NCBI GenBank assembly: GCA_012934845.2
Contig: WNNJ02002045.1
Span: 1-64,000, forward strand
DNA length: 64,000 nt
Source of the DNA: Pomphorhynchus laevis
Taxonomy: Eukaryota; Acanthocephala; Palaeacanthocephala; Echinorhynchida; Pomphorhynchidae
Direction of reading: 5' to 3'
In this document: one piece after another, positions 1 to 38,479 of the stretch
Layout: each line of letters starts with the position of its first letter
How positions within the stretch are numbered: the stretch's first letter is position 1
Translations under genes and position numbers: made by a program
Notes under the pieces: model-generated
What the model was told of the DNA's origin: nothing
The model's input: only the letters and a program-made list of their open reading frames with translations
Database searches by the model: none

Positions 1-2380
1 GATGAGTGTTGCCGGGTACTCATTGGTCGTCTAGAAGTGATATCGTGATTAAAAGTCGTAAATCGAAGTCCAGTCTAACAAGCAACAACATTTAGTATAA
101 ATGCCGTATTTCGTAAGAAATCCTGGACCGTTGTATACTCTGCACATTCGTGCACTACTATTATATATAAACCTTGGGATTACATTGCTAACATTGCTAT
201 TTCGAATTAAATAAGGTGTAGTAATAAAAAATCACAGGAAGTATAATAGCCGCAATTATTATTAGTATAATTATAGAACTTAAAAGCAAACGATTTAAAA
301 ATGTTGAAGGTGAATTTTACGAGGTCGACATTCCTTAAATAGCTGTAAATCCCTTAATATTAATATAAAATAGTTAATGCCAAATGCTGAAGGTCAACTA
401 CCAAGTTAAAGCCTGAAATTTTAATTATCAGCACCTCATACAAGCTGATTGATAACATTATCAAGTGATTTGAAATTCCATGTATTTTGGACTCGCTTAA
501 ATCGGCAGCGGAAACGCGAGCACTATTCAAATCAATTAGCATTGGATACAAATGCACTAGCTATGCATATATAGGAGTGTAATACAATAGAATACACAAG
601 GTGCCAGAGATGTTAATGCAAAACTAGAGTATTTTCAAATTTTCCTGTTGTCAAAAAATCAAATTTATAATTTATGTGCATTGAATAAATTGCTTAACAT
701 CGTAATTTATTTCGATTTCTATTTAGGCCGTCATTTCCTAAAAGACTATTTATTGAATATATAGTAAATATACATTGTCAAGATATAATATAGACTATAG
801 TATATTAAAGACTATACACTATATTGTATATAATATGTATATATTATGCTTTTTGTAAGTCAGCTAATGAGATTTGAGAGATATGCACTTTTGTTGGAAA
901 TACAATGATCAAAACACTTCTTTAAAGTTTGAATCCAAAGATAAGTTTAATCAATATCTTACACCCATAAGATATTGGTGTAAGGGTGAGCCATCTATTA
1001 ACTAGAAAACTAAACTTCAAAAATGTTTGTTTCTAACGTTGCTTTAAATGGAAATCAAGTATCTAAAATGTCATATTTTAATTTAAGTGATTCAAGAATA
1101 TCTACTTCTGCAAATTTGTAATTTCATTTGCTAGATATTAATTAGATTAATAAACACTGTTTTATTTATGAAAAATTAGTTGTATCATTTGTATATTTTA
1201 TTCAGGGAGAGTTCGGACTGCATACATTAAATTCATTGATAAATAGAATAAGAGTAACGAAGAAAGTATACAGTCTTGTAAAATTCATATGAATCTTAAT
1301 TCCGGATACGACAATATATTAGCGTAAAAAACGCACTAATTTATGTCCTTAAGGTAAGACAATATGATTCGGTATTAATCTTTTGGTATATCTGAATCAT
1401 TTCATTTTTATAAAAGCAACGAGTGATCCACCGTGATTGTTAACCATATTCAGATCAATGACATCCTTATTTAGATGCATTAATCTGTTGGTTGAGAAAA
1501 GTAATCCTGATTATCAAGGATTGGAAAGTATACAGTCTTGTAAAATTCATATGAATCTTAATTCCGGATACGACAATATATTAGCATAAAAAACGCACTA
1601 ATTTATGTCCTTAAGGTAAGACAATATGATTCGGTATTAATCTTTTGGTATATCTGAATCATTTCATTTTTATAAAAGCAACGAGTGATCCACCGTGATT
1701 GTTAACCATATTCAGATCAATGACATCCTTATTTAGATGCATTAATCTGTTGGTTGAGAAAAGTAATCCTGATTATCAAGGATTGTTTACCAAATTGTAA
1801 TAAAAACCAGGGTTGCCATATTTACTAGGTAAACTTTGTTATACTTAGTAGATCAGCATTTTCCTTATGCAAAGTAAAATTTTACTTATTTTTTATAAGG
1901 ACGAATAAATCTTTGATGCGAAATTAACACAAATACTTTTGACAATAGGGTTGCTGAAGCATCCGTCTATATCAAGCAGGCGTTAATAGAAATAATAGTA
2001 AAATGAGGAAGGATTCGAAATTATATCGATAATTTAAAGTTATTCGGGAATACATTCATCTGTGAATAAGCGTGCAAGCCTTGCTTACTCGTGTATCCAT
2101 GCGATAACACTTTTGACCTGATTTTATTTCCGGTTTCTATTTTTTCATGTTTAATGATTGATTTTTCTGATTAAAATAAGGTGTTGAAATATCGAATTTG
2201 GGAAATTATTTATTTTTTATACTTTTAACTTGAATTTGTTGTATGTTGTACATGGCAAATCAAATCAGAAATAAGAGGGAAATGACAAAACTAATTGCGA
2301 ACAACTATAAAATAACCATTTTAATACTAATGAACATATCATTGCTGAAACATTTAAAAAATTATAAAATAAAAACAAAC
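1..2380. other. Intronic/unassigned AT-rich sequence
   Basis: No coding similarity was seen on either strand. It lies 3' of myosin exon 16 and is probably intron. It holds a 262-bp tandem duplication (1,262-1,785) and, near position 60, a short motif (AATCGAAGTCCAGTCTA) also present near 31,510. Confidence 0.5.
1262..1785. repeat. 262-bp perfect-looking tandem duplication
   Basis: Two head-to-tail copies (1,262-1,523 and 1,524-1,785) beginning GAAAGTATACAGTCTTG and ending ATCAAGGATT. Only one base difference was noticed (AGCGTAAAA against AGCATAAAA), so the duplication is recent or the array has been collapsed or expanded in assembly. Confidence 0.93.
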
Positions 2381-28978
<26,598 letters not shown>

Positions 28979-29800
28979 TTTGCAAAATGTAGCTAAAAGA
29001 CAAAAATAAATATGAATCAATAGTAAAATGTCTACTTTTAATATCATCCATAAACCCCTTTAACATCAAGGAAACAATATGATTTTTTAATCTTTTATAT
29101 TAATTTTCTGTCCTAATATTGATGTAAGCCATTATGCATGTAGTATATATAGTATTCGTCTTACTATTAATTTAAAGTAAATCTTGTTTTAATGGGCGCT
29201 TTAAATATTAGTCGCCATTTGGTATTAACTCATTAGATATTAGAAGTGTCGTTGTATTAGCACAATGTGTTTAAATTATCCGGCATGTTATTCTCCTATT
29301 AAATCTAGTAGGTGTCCAACTTCGATTCTATTAAATGCAAAATCCACATTTATTAATTGCTATTGTAATATGAAAATATAATATCTTTACAAATCGAATT
29401 TTGTAGTTAATAAACGCAAATGGCATTGTAATGGACTCAAGAAAAACGATTAACCCAATTTTATTATAGCTTATTGCATGTATTACGACACGTTGCTCAA
29501 CACGAAACTGGCTATTAAATTAAACTCATATGCTATTTAACAGTAATTACTTAAAGAAAACATTCATCTTAATTTTGTTTGCACAATTCGAGTTTTACGT
29601 TTATAAATGTTATCAATAATATTTTAAGATTTTCAATGTAATTTAGAAAGACATATTTAGTAAATCATTCGAACTCAAAATTACATAAATGATCTTATGT
29701 AAAGTACTAAACAACCGTTTTTAAACAATTTTAACGATAAAATAATGTTTCATGCAAATTTCTTTTTATTTGTAAGGAGGGACGCTATCGCGTCCTGTGT
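28979..29800. other. 5' flank of the myosin gene
   Basis: AT-rich sequence upstream of the first coding exon. No TATA box or initiator can be singled out against the background, and no other gene is visible. A non-coding first exon may lie here. Confidence 0.4.
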
Positions 29801-30054
29801 GTTCTTTATATTTGCATCTTTTTGCATAATCAATCACAAATGATAGTAAGGTTTCTTTGATTGATTCTTTATTAAATAAAAGTGAACATGTTATAAAATA
29901 CAAACCAGCAACTATCTCTGCTTAATTTGTGTACAACTTCTTTAAATTTGATAAAAAATAAAAAAAATATAATAATAAGGATCATTTGCAGCTGTGAAAA
30001 GGTAGGAGAACCACTATTCAAGAAAAATTGTTTTATTGAGCTGTGGAGATTGCC

Positions 30055-30775
30055 AATTTACAACCTTCTGGATTTTCGACTCTGTTCTTCTAATGATCTA
30101 ACAGCTTTGAATAGGAACGAAGATGAAAACTTTTCGATTCGAGGTACTTTCAAGCCAAACTTTTTATGACCATACTTACTCTGTTTAGTACAGTTAGTAT
30201 GCCCGAAACAAAGTTTAAATAATTGGGATATGAACTCTATATTACGAGCGAGTTGGGTAAACGTTATGTTTAAAACTTCCGCGCGAGTGACTAATTTTTT
30301 CCACAAATGCGCTTTGCGAACCTATGAATTTTTAACATTTTTTGAAGATCTCGTGAGGCTACATTACAAAACCTGGATATCCATAAACTAGTAATGATCT
30401 TACTAATTCAATATATACAACCTCTAACTGAGTGGGAGAGGCTCGTAATGCCGAAATGCGCCTTAGCAGATAAAGTCGGCTACTGCATTTTCTGACGACC
30501 TCATCAATATGGAGAGACCAAGACAGGTTGGCGGTAAAATTAACGCCTAGTATTCGAAGACTATTGACACGTTTCAGCCTATGATCGACTATCAATGGCT
30601 ATGTCCACTCTTTAGGTTGATATGCATAATTTTTGATTTTGATCTTCAATAGATTTAGATCAGTCCATTTAATCAGATTGTCCAACTCTAGCTTAACGTC
30701 TCTATTAGAATTTAAGAAGTTCGACGAACTTACAATTATGGAGATGTCATCAGCGTATGTGTGAAATTCGCTGAT
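30055..30775 (-). mobile_element. CR1/Jockey-like LINE, RT C-terminal fragment
   Basis: Minus strand from 30,775: SEFHTYADDISIIVSSSNFL (RT motif C YADD), NLIKWTDLNLLKIKIKN, then VNSLRILGVNFTANLSWSLH, RKCSSRLYLLRRISALRASP, LVRSLLVYGYPGFVM, and in a further frame RIEKFSSSFLFKAVRSL, the usual C-terminal motif. 5'-truncated, with a stop after GFVM and at least one frame change. The part 30,505-30,760 is repeated inverted at 30,775-31,017. Confidence 0.8.
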
Positions 30776-31017
30776 GACATCTCCATAATTGTAAGTTCGT
30801 CGAACTTCTTAAATTCTAATAGAGACGTTAAGCTAGAGTTGGACAATCTGATTAAATGGACTGATCTAAATCTATTGAAGATCAAAATCAAAAATTATGC
30901 ATATCAACCTAAAGAGTCGACATAGCCCATTGATAGTCGATCATGGGCTGAAACGTGTTAATAGTCTTCGAATACTATGCGTTAATTTTACCGCCAACCT
31001 GTCTTGGTCTCTTCATA
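30505..31017. repeat. Inverted repeat of the LINE fragment (arms ~245 bp)
   Basis: The left arm ends at about 30,758, the right arm starts at about 30,774, and the spacer is about 15 nt (GTATGTGTGAAATTC). The arms are near-identical by eye, so the fold-back is young. Confidence 0.88.
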
Positions 31018-31062
31018 TTTGCATACTTTTGCATAATGAAACACAAATGATAGTAAGATTTC

Positions 31063-31969
31063 TTTTTTACTTATATTATTGTTACACTTATAATATAAAA
31101 TATACATATTTATATTTTAAGTGTACATATTTTAAATTAGCGAACAAAATGAAATTTGTATATTTTATTTATGATAAATTTAAATTATGAGTGATCTAAT
31201 TGAAAGAAACGAATCATTGTTATAGACCGTCATTTTTAAATGCAAGCATACAAAAACATTCGCTCGGCAACCAACATTACCGAATTTCTTAAAAGTTATT
31301 CTATGTCCAGATAGTAAAACGTCGTTGTCAAAAAATGGCAAAATGACCAGCGCATTTTTCTTAAGATTATAGATCACATGTAAATATGATTATATATATT
31401 TATATAGTTTACTGTGAATATTTATATTCAGTAAACCTGTCAGTTCTAAATACACACAATTCTATATATATAACTGTATATAGACGTGGCATTGTGCCTG
31501 AAAATCGTGAATCGAAGTCCAGTCTACCAAGCAAAACTATATTACAGCAAAAATAAATTAATCGACACCGGAAAAATTAAATTTTTATGATAACGTTTGG
31601 ACACTTTACGTCTTTTCAAAAATCTATAACACGTGTTATATAACGACTTAAAGTGCCACAAGGTTATAATAAAAATGTTATTTTTCGTTTTAGTTTTCCT
31701 TTTGCTAAAATAATAATGGAATATTCGAATGATCTCTGCATATAGAATACTCAATATGGTAATACTGATTATCATATTGTCATATTACCATATTATATAT
31801 TAATATTACATATTATTATATATGGCAATTATATATATCAAGTTATTGAATTTAATTTTAATAAAAAGAGGAAGCACATCATATTCAAGAATATTTTATT
31901 CGCTCTGCTATTTCATAACTTAAAAGAAAATAACTAAATATCGAGATAGATACCACTTTTCTGGAAGCT
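31063..31969. other. AT-rich intergenic
   Basis: No supported gene. Around 31,495-31,545 there is a CGTGAATCGAAGTCCAGTCT motif shared with position 50-90. Confidence 0.45.
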
Positions 31970-32260
31970 GGATAATAAATCAAATCAGCTAACTGAGTCT
32001 ACGTATTTAATATAATTATAAAATAAACAAAACATAATAATGCTAAATCAAATTTTAATAATTAAATAATAAAATTAATAATTGTTTTTAGATTTTCTAT
32101 AATTTAAATCAAGTTAAAATAAAAAATTGAAATTTAAAATAAACGTCATGTTTATGAATTGACTAATAAATAACAGACGTTGTATCAGAATAAGAATTGT
32201 AGGTCATCAGGAGGAACTGCTATGCTATCAGGTTTCGGCCCCTAGCTCCTCTTCAAATAT
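31970..32260 (-). mobile_element. Naiad end N2 (tail only)
   Basis: Starts AAATCAGCTAACTGAGTCTA on the plus strand (the element's 3' terminus reversed) and runs into the structured tail up to GGCCCCTAGCTCCTCTTC. It is cut inside the pseudoknot. No RT. Confidence 0.85.
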
Positions 32261-32470
32261 ATAACTCCTAATTATATATTTGATACATAATATAATATTT
32301 CTTATTGTAAACAAGTTATAACAATTATTTAAAATTTAAGAGTATATTTGTTATTAAAACATTGCTATTTATATTTCAATAATATTATAACATAATATTA
32401 TAATATTAAAAGAAATAATATGTTGTTGTAATCGTTATAGTATCATGATAAAAATTGCAATCTTAAGCTA

Positions 32471-32735
32471 ATATTTGAAGCAAATATCAATTCGAAAGGC
32501 AAAACTATATTAATATATTCAATTATATAAATTTTGACAATGAGTTTCGAGACAACATATACTGCATTTCAAATATCAATTTGAAAAGCAAAAATATATT
32601 AATATATTCAATTATACATATTTTGAAAGTGAGTTTCAATTTTGCCTTTCAAATATTAATTCGAAAGGCAAAAGTATATTAATATATTCAATTGTATATA
32701 TTTTGAATGTGAGTTTCGAGACAACATATACTGAC
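32471..32735. repeat. Three ~90-100-bp tandem units
   Basis: Units share AATATCAATTCGAAAGGCAA, TATTAATATATTCAATTATA and GTGAGTTTCGAGACAACATA. The middle unit is rearranged. Confidence 0.75.
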
Positions 32736-33175
32736 TATAATTTTATTTGTAGAAAACGTTCGCAGCTTCACATTCACAATGAAATGTTTGGCTTAATTTT
32801 CATATATTTAGTATATTATTTAAAACTTCATATTAATTAGATAAATATAAATGAGTAAACAATGTTTGGAAATTTTCAAATACCTTTTTAAACAATTCAA
32901 TACTAATAAATCATGCCGATGTAGAGTTTATAAAAATAACAACCACTAATAAATAAAATTTAATAAATACGAAATGTCAAACCAAATATTTCAATAGCAG
33001 CTATCACCACTTTCAGGAACACAACATGTAGAGTTAATTTATATTTCTTGGAAATTTCGAATTTAATGTTGGTCGGCTGTAAATGTCAGCATGCATATAA
33101 ATTATCATCATATAAGATTCTGCAATGATATCGACTATATAAACTGTTTTGCCATAATGTGGCTCATTAGTTCAA

Positions 33176-33342
33176 GATACTCTTTATGTTGGGGTGCAGA
33201 GATATACTTTTAAAATACTCAAATGTTTATGGCATCACATTAATTAGTTCAAAATGCACAGTGATATATCCAGTAATTAAAAGTAATGACATTAACAGTT
33301 GAGCTGCCTAAGAACCTCTCTGCATCCAGCATGAAGAGTATC
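33176..33342. mobile_element. Small TIR element (MITE candidate)
   Basis: Imperfect terminal inverted repeats of about 27 bp: GATACTCTTTATGTTGGGGT..GCAGAGA at the left, and TCTCTGCATCCAGCATGAAG..AGTATC at the right. 167 bp, no coding capacity, no clear target-site duplication. Confidence 0.45.
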
Positions 33343-34391
33343 TCTTACTGATAAGTCAAAATACAATGAAAAGGATTAAATAATCGTTTTTGTTGTATAA
33401 TTATTCTATGATAATAATTTTGACATTTCTGCTGATTATTTTGATTCATAAACATTTACATATAAAATTTATAAATATTTATATTTAAGTTTATATTTAG
33501 GATTTTCACATAAACATTGATTTTAAACAAACATTTGAATAGCATTTGTTTTAATTATTTAAAAAACGACAACTTTACTGATAGCATTAATATTTTTACA
33601 AACACTTAAGTATTTGTAAAAATAGTGACATCATAACACTGACGTTACCCGTCTCTACGTTAGCAAAACGGAGGTTATTGAAATTCAAAAGCTAGGAAAT
33701 ATCAACTATAAGTATCGAAGTTAAGTAAAAAACGATACGCAAGCAAACTCACGTTTTATCTACTGTAGCTTTAACAATTCATAATTACAAAAATCTGTAC
33801 TTATACTGACTTATTTATAGTATACAAGGTGGTTTAAAGATAAAAGAGGTACCTATATCACTAAAGCCTCAAAATTCATTATGCGAAAACATTTCTAATA
33901 TTTCATTCACTAAAGCAACTTATTTGCAATGGGTTGTTTTTCAAATTAACGATATACAATATATTCGATAAACGTAATCAAAAAGTGTGTAAATACAATC
34001 GTTTTCCGTTGCACTTATATTCACATCTTTAATTCGAAAGTTTACTTAATTTTCTAACAATCGTAGAGATATATCAATTTCAAGAGTTCAAGATTTCACA
34101 CAACGCATCAATAAACACTTGTGCCCATAGCGGTGCGAAGAAACTCGAACATGATACGTTAAGAAAATTATCGATTGCAAACATAATGTAACAGATATGA
34201 TGGAATCGTTATAAATTCCATTCTACAAGTACATTGTAGTGAGGCATATAACCTATATTGTAGTTTATATGATTCAGGTAAATGTTTACCTGAATCGGTC
34301 ACAGTGTTGTCCTACAATAATGTTACTCTAAATTATAGAGTGCCATTGATGTACTTTCATACATATTTTTTTATTATTTTTAATATTGATT

Positions 34392-34975
34392 TCATAAATA
34401 TTTATTTATGAAATCAGAACATTTATTTATGAAATCAGAATATTTATTTATGAAATCAGAATATTTATTTATAAAATCATAAAATTTATTTTTGAAATCA
34501 TAAAATCTATTTATGAAATCATAAAATTTATTTATGAGATCAGAATATTTATTTATAAAATCAGAATATTTATTTATGAAATCAAAATATTTATTTATGA
34601 AATCAAAATATTTATTTATGAAATGAGAATATTTATTTATATAGTTGAGAATTGCTTTCAAGTCAAAAGTAACTTTTTTTATTGCGAACCATCCCCGAGA
34701 ATAGAAGAACTTTATTTAGATATTTCGACTGTACTTAGTAGTCCTTTTCAATTGTATGCTAATAAGCATACAATTGAAAAGGACTGCTGAGTACAGTCGA
34801 AATATCTAAATAAAGTTCTTGTATTCTCGGGGATAGTTTGCAATAAAAAATATATTTATTTATGAAATCAGAATATTTATTTATGAAATCAGAATATTTA
34901 TTTATGAAATCAAAATATTTATTTATGAAATCAAAAAATTTATTTATGAAATCAGAATATTTATTGAGTCCACGT
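34392..34975. repeat. 21-bp minisatellite split by palindrome FB5
   Basis: Repeated ATATTTATTTATGAAATCAGA units at 34,392-34,650 and 34,850-34,975. On the minus strand it is open and would encode repeated DFINKYS heptads, which is a by-product of the 21-bp unit. The array ends where Naiad N3 starts. Confidence 0.9.
34678..34850. mobile_element. Palindromic element FB5
   Basis: Arms of about 80 bp, near-perfect, around TAATAA: left end TATTGCGAACCATCCCCGAG, right end CTCGGGGATAGTTTGCAATA. The inner part TATTTCGACTGTACT resembles the FB1/FB3 arms, but the CTGANGA core is not in the right place. Inserted in the minisatellite. Confidence 0.85.
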
Positions 34976-35275
34976 ATTTTATATTAACTTTATAAATTAT
35001 AAAATTTAAATAATTAAACAATTATAAATAACTAATAATTTTATATAAGAGTTAATATAACTTATATCAAGTTAAAATTAAAAATTGAAATTTATAATAC
35101 AAGTCAATTTTTATGAAATGACTAATAAATAACAGACGATGTATCATAATAAGGATTAGAGGTCATCAAGAGGAACAGCTATGTTATCAGGTTTTGGCCC
35201 CTATTCCTCGACCCGACATAGAAGCGGAGCAAAATACATGCTAATGACGTATTTTCTCTGATTAAATACTGTAAT
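34972..35275 (-). mobile_element. Naiad end N3 (tail only)
   Basis: Reversed tail from AGTCCACGTATTT to the ACGTATTTTCTCTG border. Contains structured motif copy G (35,176-35,254). Lies back to back with N4. Confidence 0.85.
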
Positions 35276-36795
35276 ATCAAACAACTATAATATTAAATAC
35301 TGTAATATAAACACAACATATGAATGTAGTGATTTAAATTTAGAAACTTTTATTAGAAGTCCTCATTCTATAATGAATAAAAAGGGTATAAAGATTGAAT
35401 CCGATAATAAAACAATACCTATATTATATTGGAATCCAAAATTACATCATAATCCAATAAAACCTAGGTTCATATGTAGTGATTTTAAATCTACATTAAA
35501 ACCACTTTCTGATTATATGAATAAAATACTTAAAGTAATTGAAGCACACTTCAAAGATATTGTAAGGTAACCGAAATTAATACTGGTATAAAACACTATT
35601 TCAGTATTAATTCTACAAAAGAATTTTTTAGAACAACAAAAAGAAATAAATTTTCGGAATATAAATAAGTACGATTTTAGTACTCTTTATATAAATCTAG
35701 ATTGATCAGATATTAAAGATGCATTAGAAAAATTAATTAATCTTATATTCGGAAAAAGATATACATATATATGTTATAATAATTATAACGCCTATCTAAC
35801 AAAAATTAAACCATTAAGTAAATATAAATATATGGATAAAATTGAATCTAAATAATCCTCAAATATTTTGATAAATCAAGATTATTTAAAGGTAGAAACA
35901 TCTATATTTAGACAAATGAAATGTGTTCTAATGGGTGGTAATAGTAGTCCAATTATATCTGACTTATTTTTAAGCTTTATAGTATATGAATTTGTTCATT
36001 ACTGTGTAAAAAATAAATCTAAATTATATAAAGATATGAAATATGTTTCGATATATTGATGATATATGTGTATTTAACTTTAATAATTTTTATTCAAAAA
36101 GTGAACAAATTTATCCAGGTAGCCTCATTCTTAATAAAACCAATATTAATGATAAATAAAGTATACATCATGCATACCATATAATATTAAATATAATACA
36201 TAAAATAATGAAATTTTAAGAATTGCAACAATTTGCAACGATATTGGTTTTCTTCAAAATCATTTAAATAATTTAATATATGCCTATTTTAAACTAGGTT
36301 ACTATAAAAATAACATCAAACAAAATATAGTAAAATATACAAATCAACACAATAATATTAAAAATAAATTTAAAATTATTAGCGCAAAATTTTTATGGAT
36401 GGATAATAAATAATATACTTTGTATTAGAATAAGATATTATACAATCAAATTTAATCAGAGGAAATACGTCCTTAACACGTATTTGGCCCCTCTGTTATG
36501 TTGGGTAGATGTGTTAGGGGCCGAAACCTGAAAGAATAGCAGTTCCTCCTGATGACTTCTAATCCTTATGCTGATACAACGTCTGTTATTTATTAGTCAA
36601 TTCATAAAATGACTTTTATTTATAATTTCAATTTTTTATTTTTTTAACTTGATTTAAATTATAGAAAATCTAAAAACAATTATTAATTTTATTATTTAAT
36701 TATTAAATTTTGATTTAGCATTATTATTATGTTTTGTTCATTTTATAATTATATTAAATACGTAGACTTAGCTGATTTGATCTGTAGATTGTCAA
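35276..36795 (+). mobile_element. Naiad copy N4, RT and tail, decayed
   Basis: RT from about 35,301: YECSDLNLETFI, IPILYWNPKLHHNPIKPRFI, KPLSDYMNKILKV; later MGGNSSPIISDLFLSF and MFRYIDDICVF (YIDD) in other frames. The tail motif is at 36,463-36,542 and the terminus AATACGTAGACTTAGC at about 36,780. The nuclease part is missing. Several frame changes and a deletion after the NKTNIND stretch. Confidence 0.88.
36463..36542 (+). ncRNA. Naiad tail structured motif, copy B
   Basis: Hairpin AAATACGT/ACGTATTT (compensatory to AAATACAT/ATGTATTT in copy E), then GGCCCC/GGGGCC interleaved with CTGTTATG/(A)ATAGCAG. Confidence 0.55.
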
Positions 36796-37510
36796 GAAGT
36801 GATTAACTAAACAAACGATTCTTAATATTCGTGTGCTATTTATTGTTTAGATTTAGTTTTTCTCCCAAATTCATTTATATATTTTAATGCCAGTTATTAA
36901 GTATCTGATTATATATGTAGATTAAAATTTTATTCGTCTCCCATTTTTTTGATGAAATGTGATTTTTAGGTTATTGGTTGAGGTTATTGGTTTTTTTAAG
37001 ATGTTTAATTGGTAACTATAAATGTCTCAGAATATTTATATTATTTTTTGTGATAATTACCAAGTGATTAATGGTAATTGAAAATATCCATGACCTGATA
37101 ACATACATATGTCTCGAAAGTATATTATTAATTCGGATTATTTATTAGATATCACGTTATATCATCAATTTATGCTAAACTTATCTTACAAATATTGTTC
37201 ACAATCCAAAATTTTAAATAATTATTACAGAAATATACGAAAGAACACCGTTATTAATAAAATCATTTGAAATAAATTATAATAAAAACTGAATAAAGCA
37301 TTTCGAAATTTTGGCAAATATTAAGCAATCGCTATTATCATCAGAAGATAAGTGAAAATACTACGTTACTACCTTAACATCAATAAGCAAATATCGTCGT
37401 CATACCGATAAATTTTGTTTACTTGTTATAATGAACATGAAATTATATCCTAAGGATGCCACCATTTTAGCAAAACAGAGCGATCTAGCTTGAACGAACC
37501 AAACAGAATT
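36796..37510. other. AT-rich intergenic
   Basis: Nothing recognised. Confidence 0.4.
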
Positions 37511-37645
37511 GCATAGTTTTACTACAAAAATATTTTGATATTTCGCTAGTAACTACTAGAATCTTCAGATAATTCAATTTTCTGAAGATTCTAGTAGTTA
37601 CTAGCGAAATATCAAAATAACTTTTTTGTTGTCGTTTAACTATAC
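37511..37645. mobile_element. Fold-back element FB3 with intact hammerhead-like core
   Basis: Arms of about 60 bp. Plus strand, right arm: AATTTT, CTGAAGA (37,582-37,588), hairpin CTAGTA/TACTAG, GAAA (37,606-37,609), TATC, AAAAT. TTTT before the core can pair with AAAA after TATC (stem I). The left arm gives CTGAAGA ... GAAATATC on the minus strand. Confidence 0.75.
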
Positions 37646-37845
37646 ATGATAGTTCCTGGAAATTTAAAATTTAAATACATATCAGAATGGATATATGTCT
37701 AATAGTATAAATGTTTATTTAAAATAAGTTTATTTTTTTAAAAATATTTATAAAAATTCATAAACATTTTTAACAAATAATTATAAACATAAAAAGTGTT
37801 TTAATTTTTGCAAATGCAGATATGAAATAGATTTGTCAAAATTTT

Positions 37846-38245
37846 TATGGATAGATAATAAATAATATTCTTTGTATTAGAATATGATATTATACAATCA
37901 AATTTAATCAGAGGAAATACGTCCTTAACACGTATTTGGCCCCTCTGTTATGTTGGGTATATGTGTTAGGGGCCGGAACCTGAAAGAATAGCAGTTCGTC
38001 CTGATGACTTCTAATCCTTATGCTGATACAACGTCTGTTATTTATTAGTCAATTCATAAAATGACTTTTATTTATAATTTCAATTTTTTATTTTAACTTG
38101 ATATAAATTATAAATAAATCTTATAATAATTAATTTATTATTTAATTTTTAAATTTTGATTTAGCGTTATCATGTTTTGTTTATTTTATAATTATATTAA
38201 ATATATAGACTCAGTTAGCTGATTTGATCTGTTATTGCGCGTTTG
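37846..38245 (+). mobile_element. Naiad end N5 (tail), flanked by ~135-bp direct repeats
   Basis: Starts in the last RT codons (AAAATTTTTATGGAT), has tail motif copy C (37,914-37,994) and ends AGACTCAGTTAGCTGATTTG. The sequence ending TATGAAATAG.TTTGTC before it (about 37,705-37,845) recurs at about 38,340-38,475. Confidence 0.85.
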
Positions 38246-38479
38246 TGATACATCAATTTTAAAATAATTTCTTAGAGTAAAATTTATAATTTTATAGTAA
38301 AATAAAAATAATATTTTACACATGTAAAATATTTATATTTAGTATAATTGTTTATTTACGATAAGTTTATTTTTAAAAATATTTATAAAAATTTATAAAC
38401 ATTTTTAACAAATAATTATAAACATAAAAAGTGTTTTTATTTTTGCAAATGCAGATATGAAATAGTTTTGTCTCATTAA

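Larger units (their letters stand above)
29805..31062. repeat. LINE fold-back unit bounded by a ~55-bp direct repeat
   Basis: TATTTGCAT.TTTTTGCATAAT ... CACAAATGATAGTAAG..TTTCTTT occurs at about 29,805-29,860 and again at about 31,012-31,062. Between them lie the minus-strand LINE fragment and its inverted partial copy. Confidence 0.7.
32261..34390. other. AT-rich intergenic with small repeats
   Basis: No gene seen. Holds a ~100-bp tandem repeat (32,471-32,735) and a small TIR element (33,176-33,342). Confidence 0.45.

Noticed and set aside
29776-29791. GGACGCTATCGCGTCC hairpin
   Set aside because: Short perfect hairpin without conserved neighbours or copies. No basis for an RNA call.
31180-31377. 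65-codon minus ORF near 31.2 kb
   Set aside because: Slightly protein-like, but no recognisable motif and no supporting splice signals.
34392-34661. 89-codon minus ORF of repeated DFINKYS
   Set aside because: Open only because the minisatellite unit is 21 bp. No start context or family.
34735-34800. Hammerhead core in palindrome FB5
   Set aside because: GAAATATC is present, but CTGAGTA lies in the hairpin loop rather than before stem II, so the fold cannot form.
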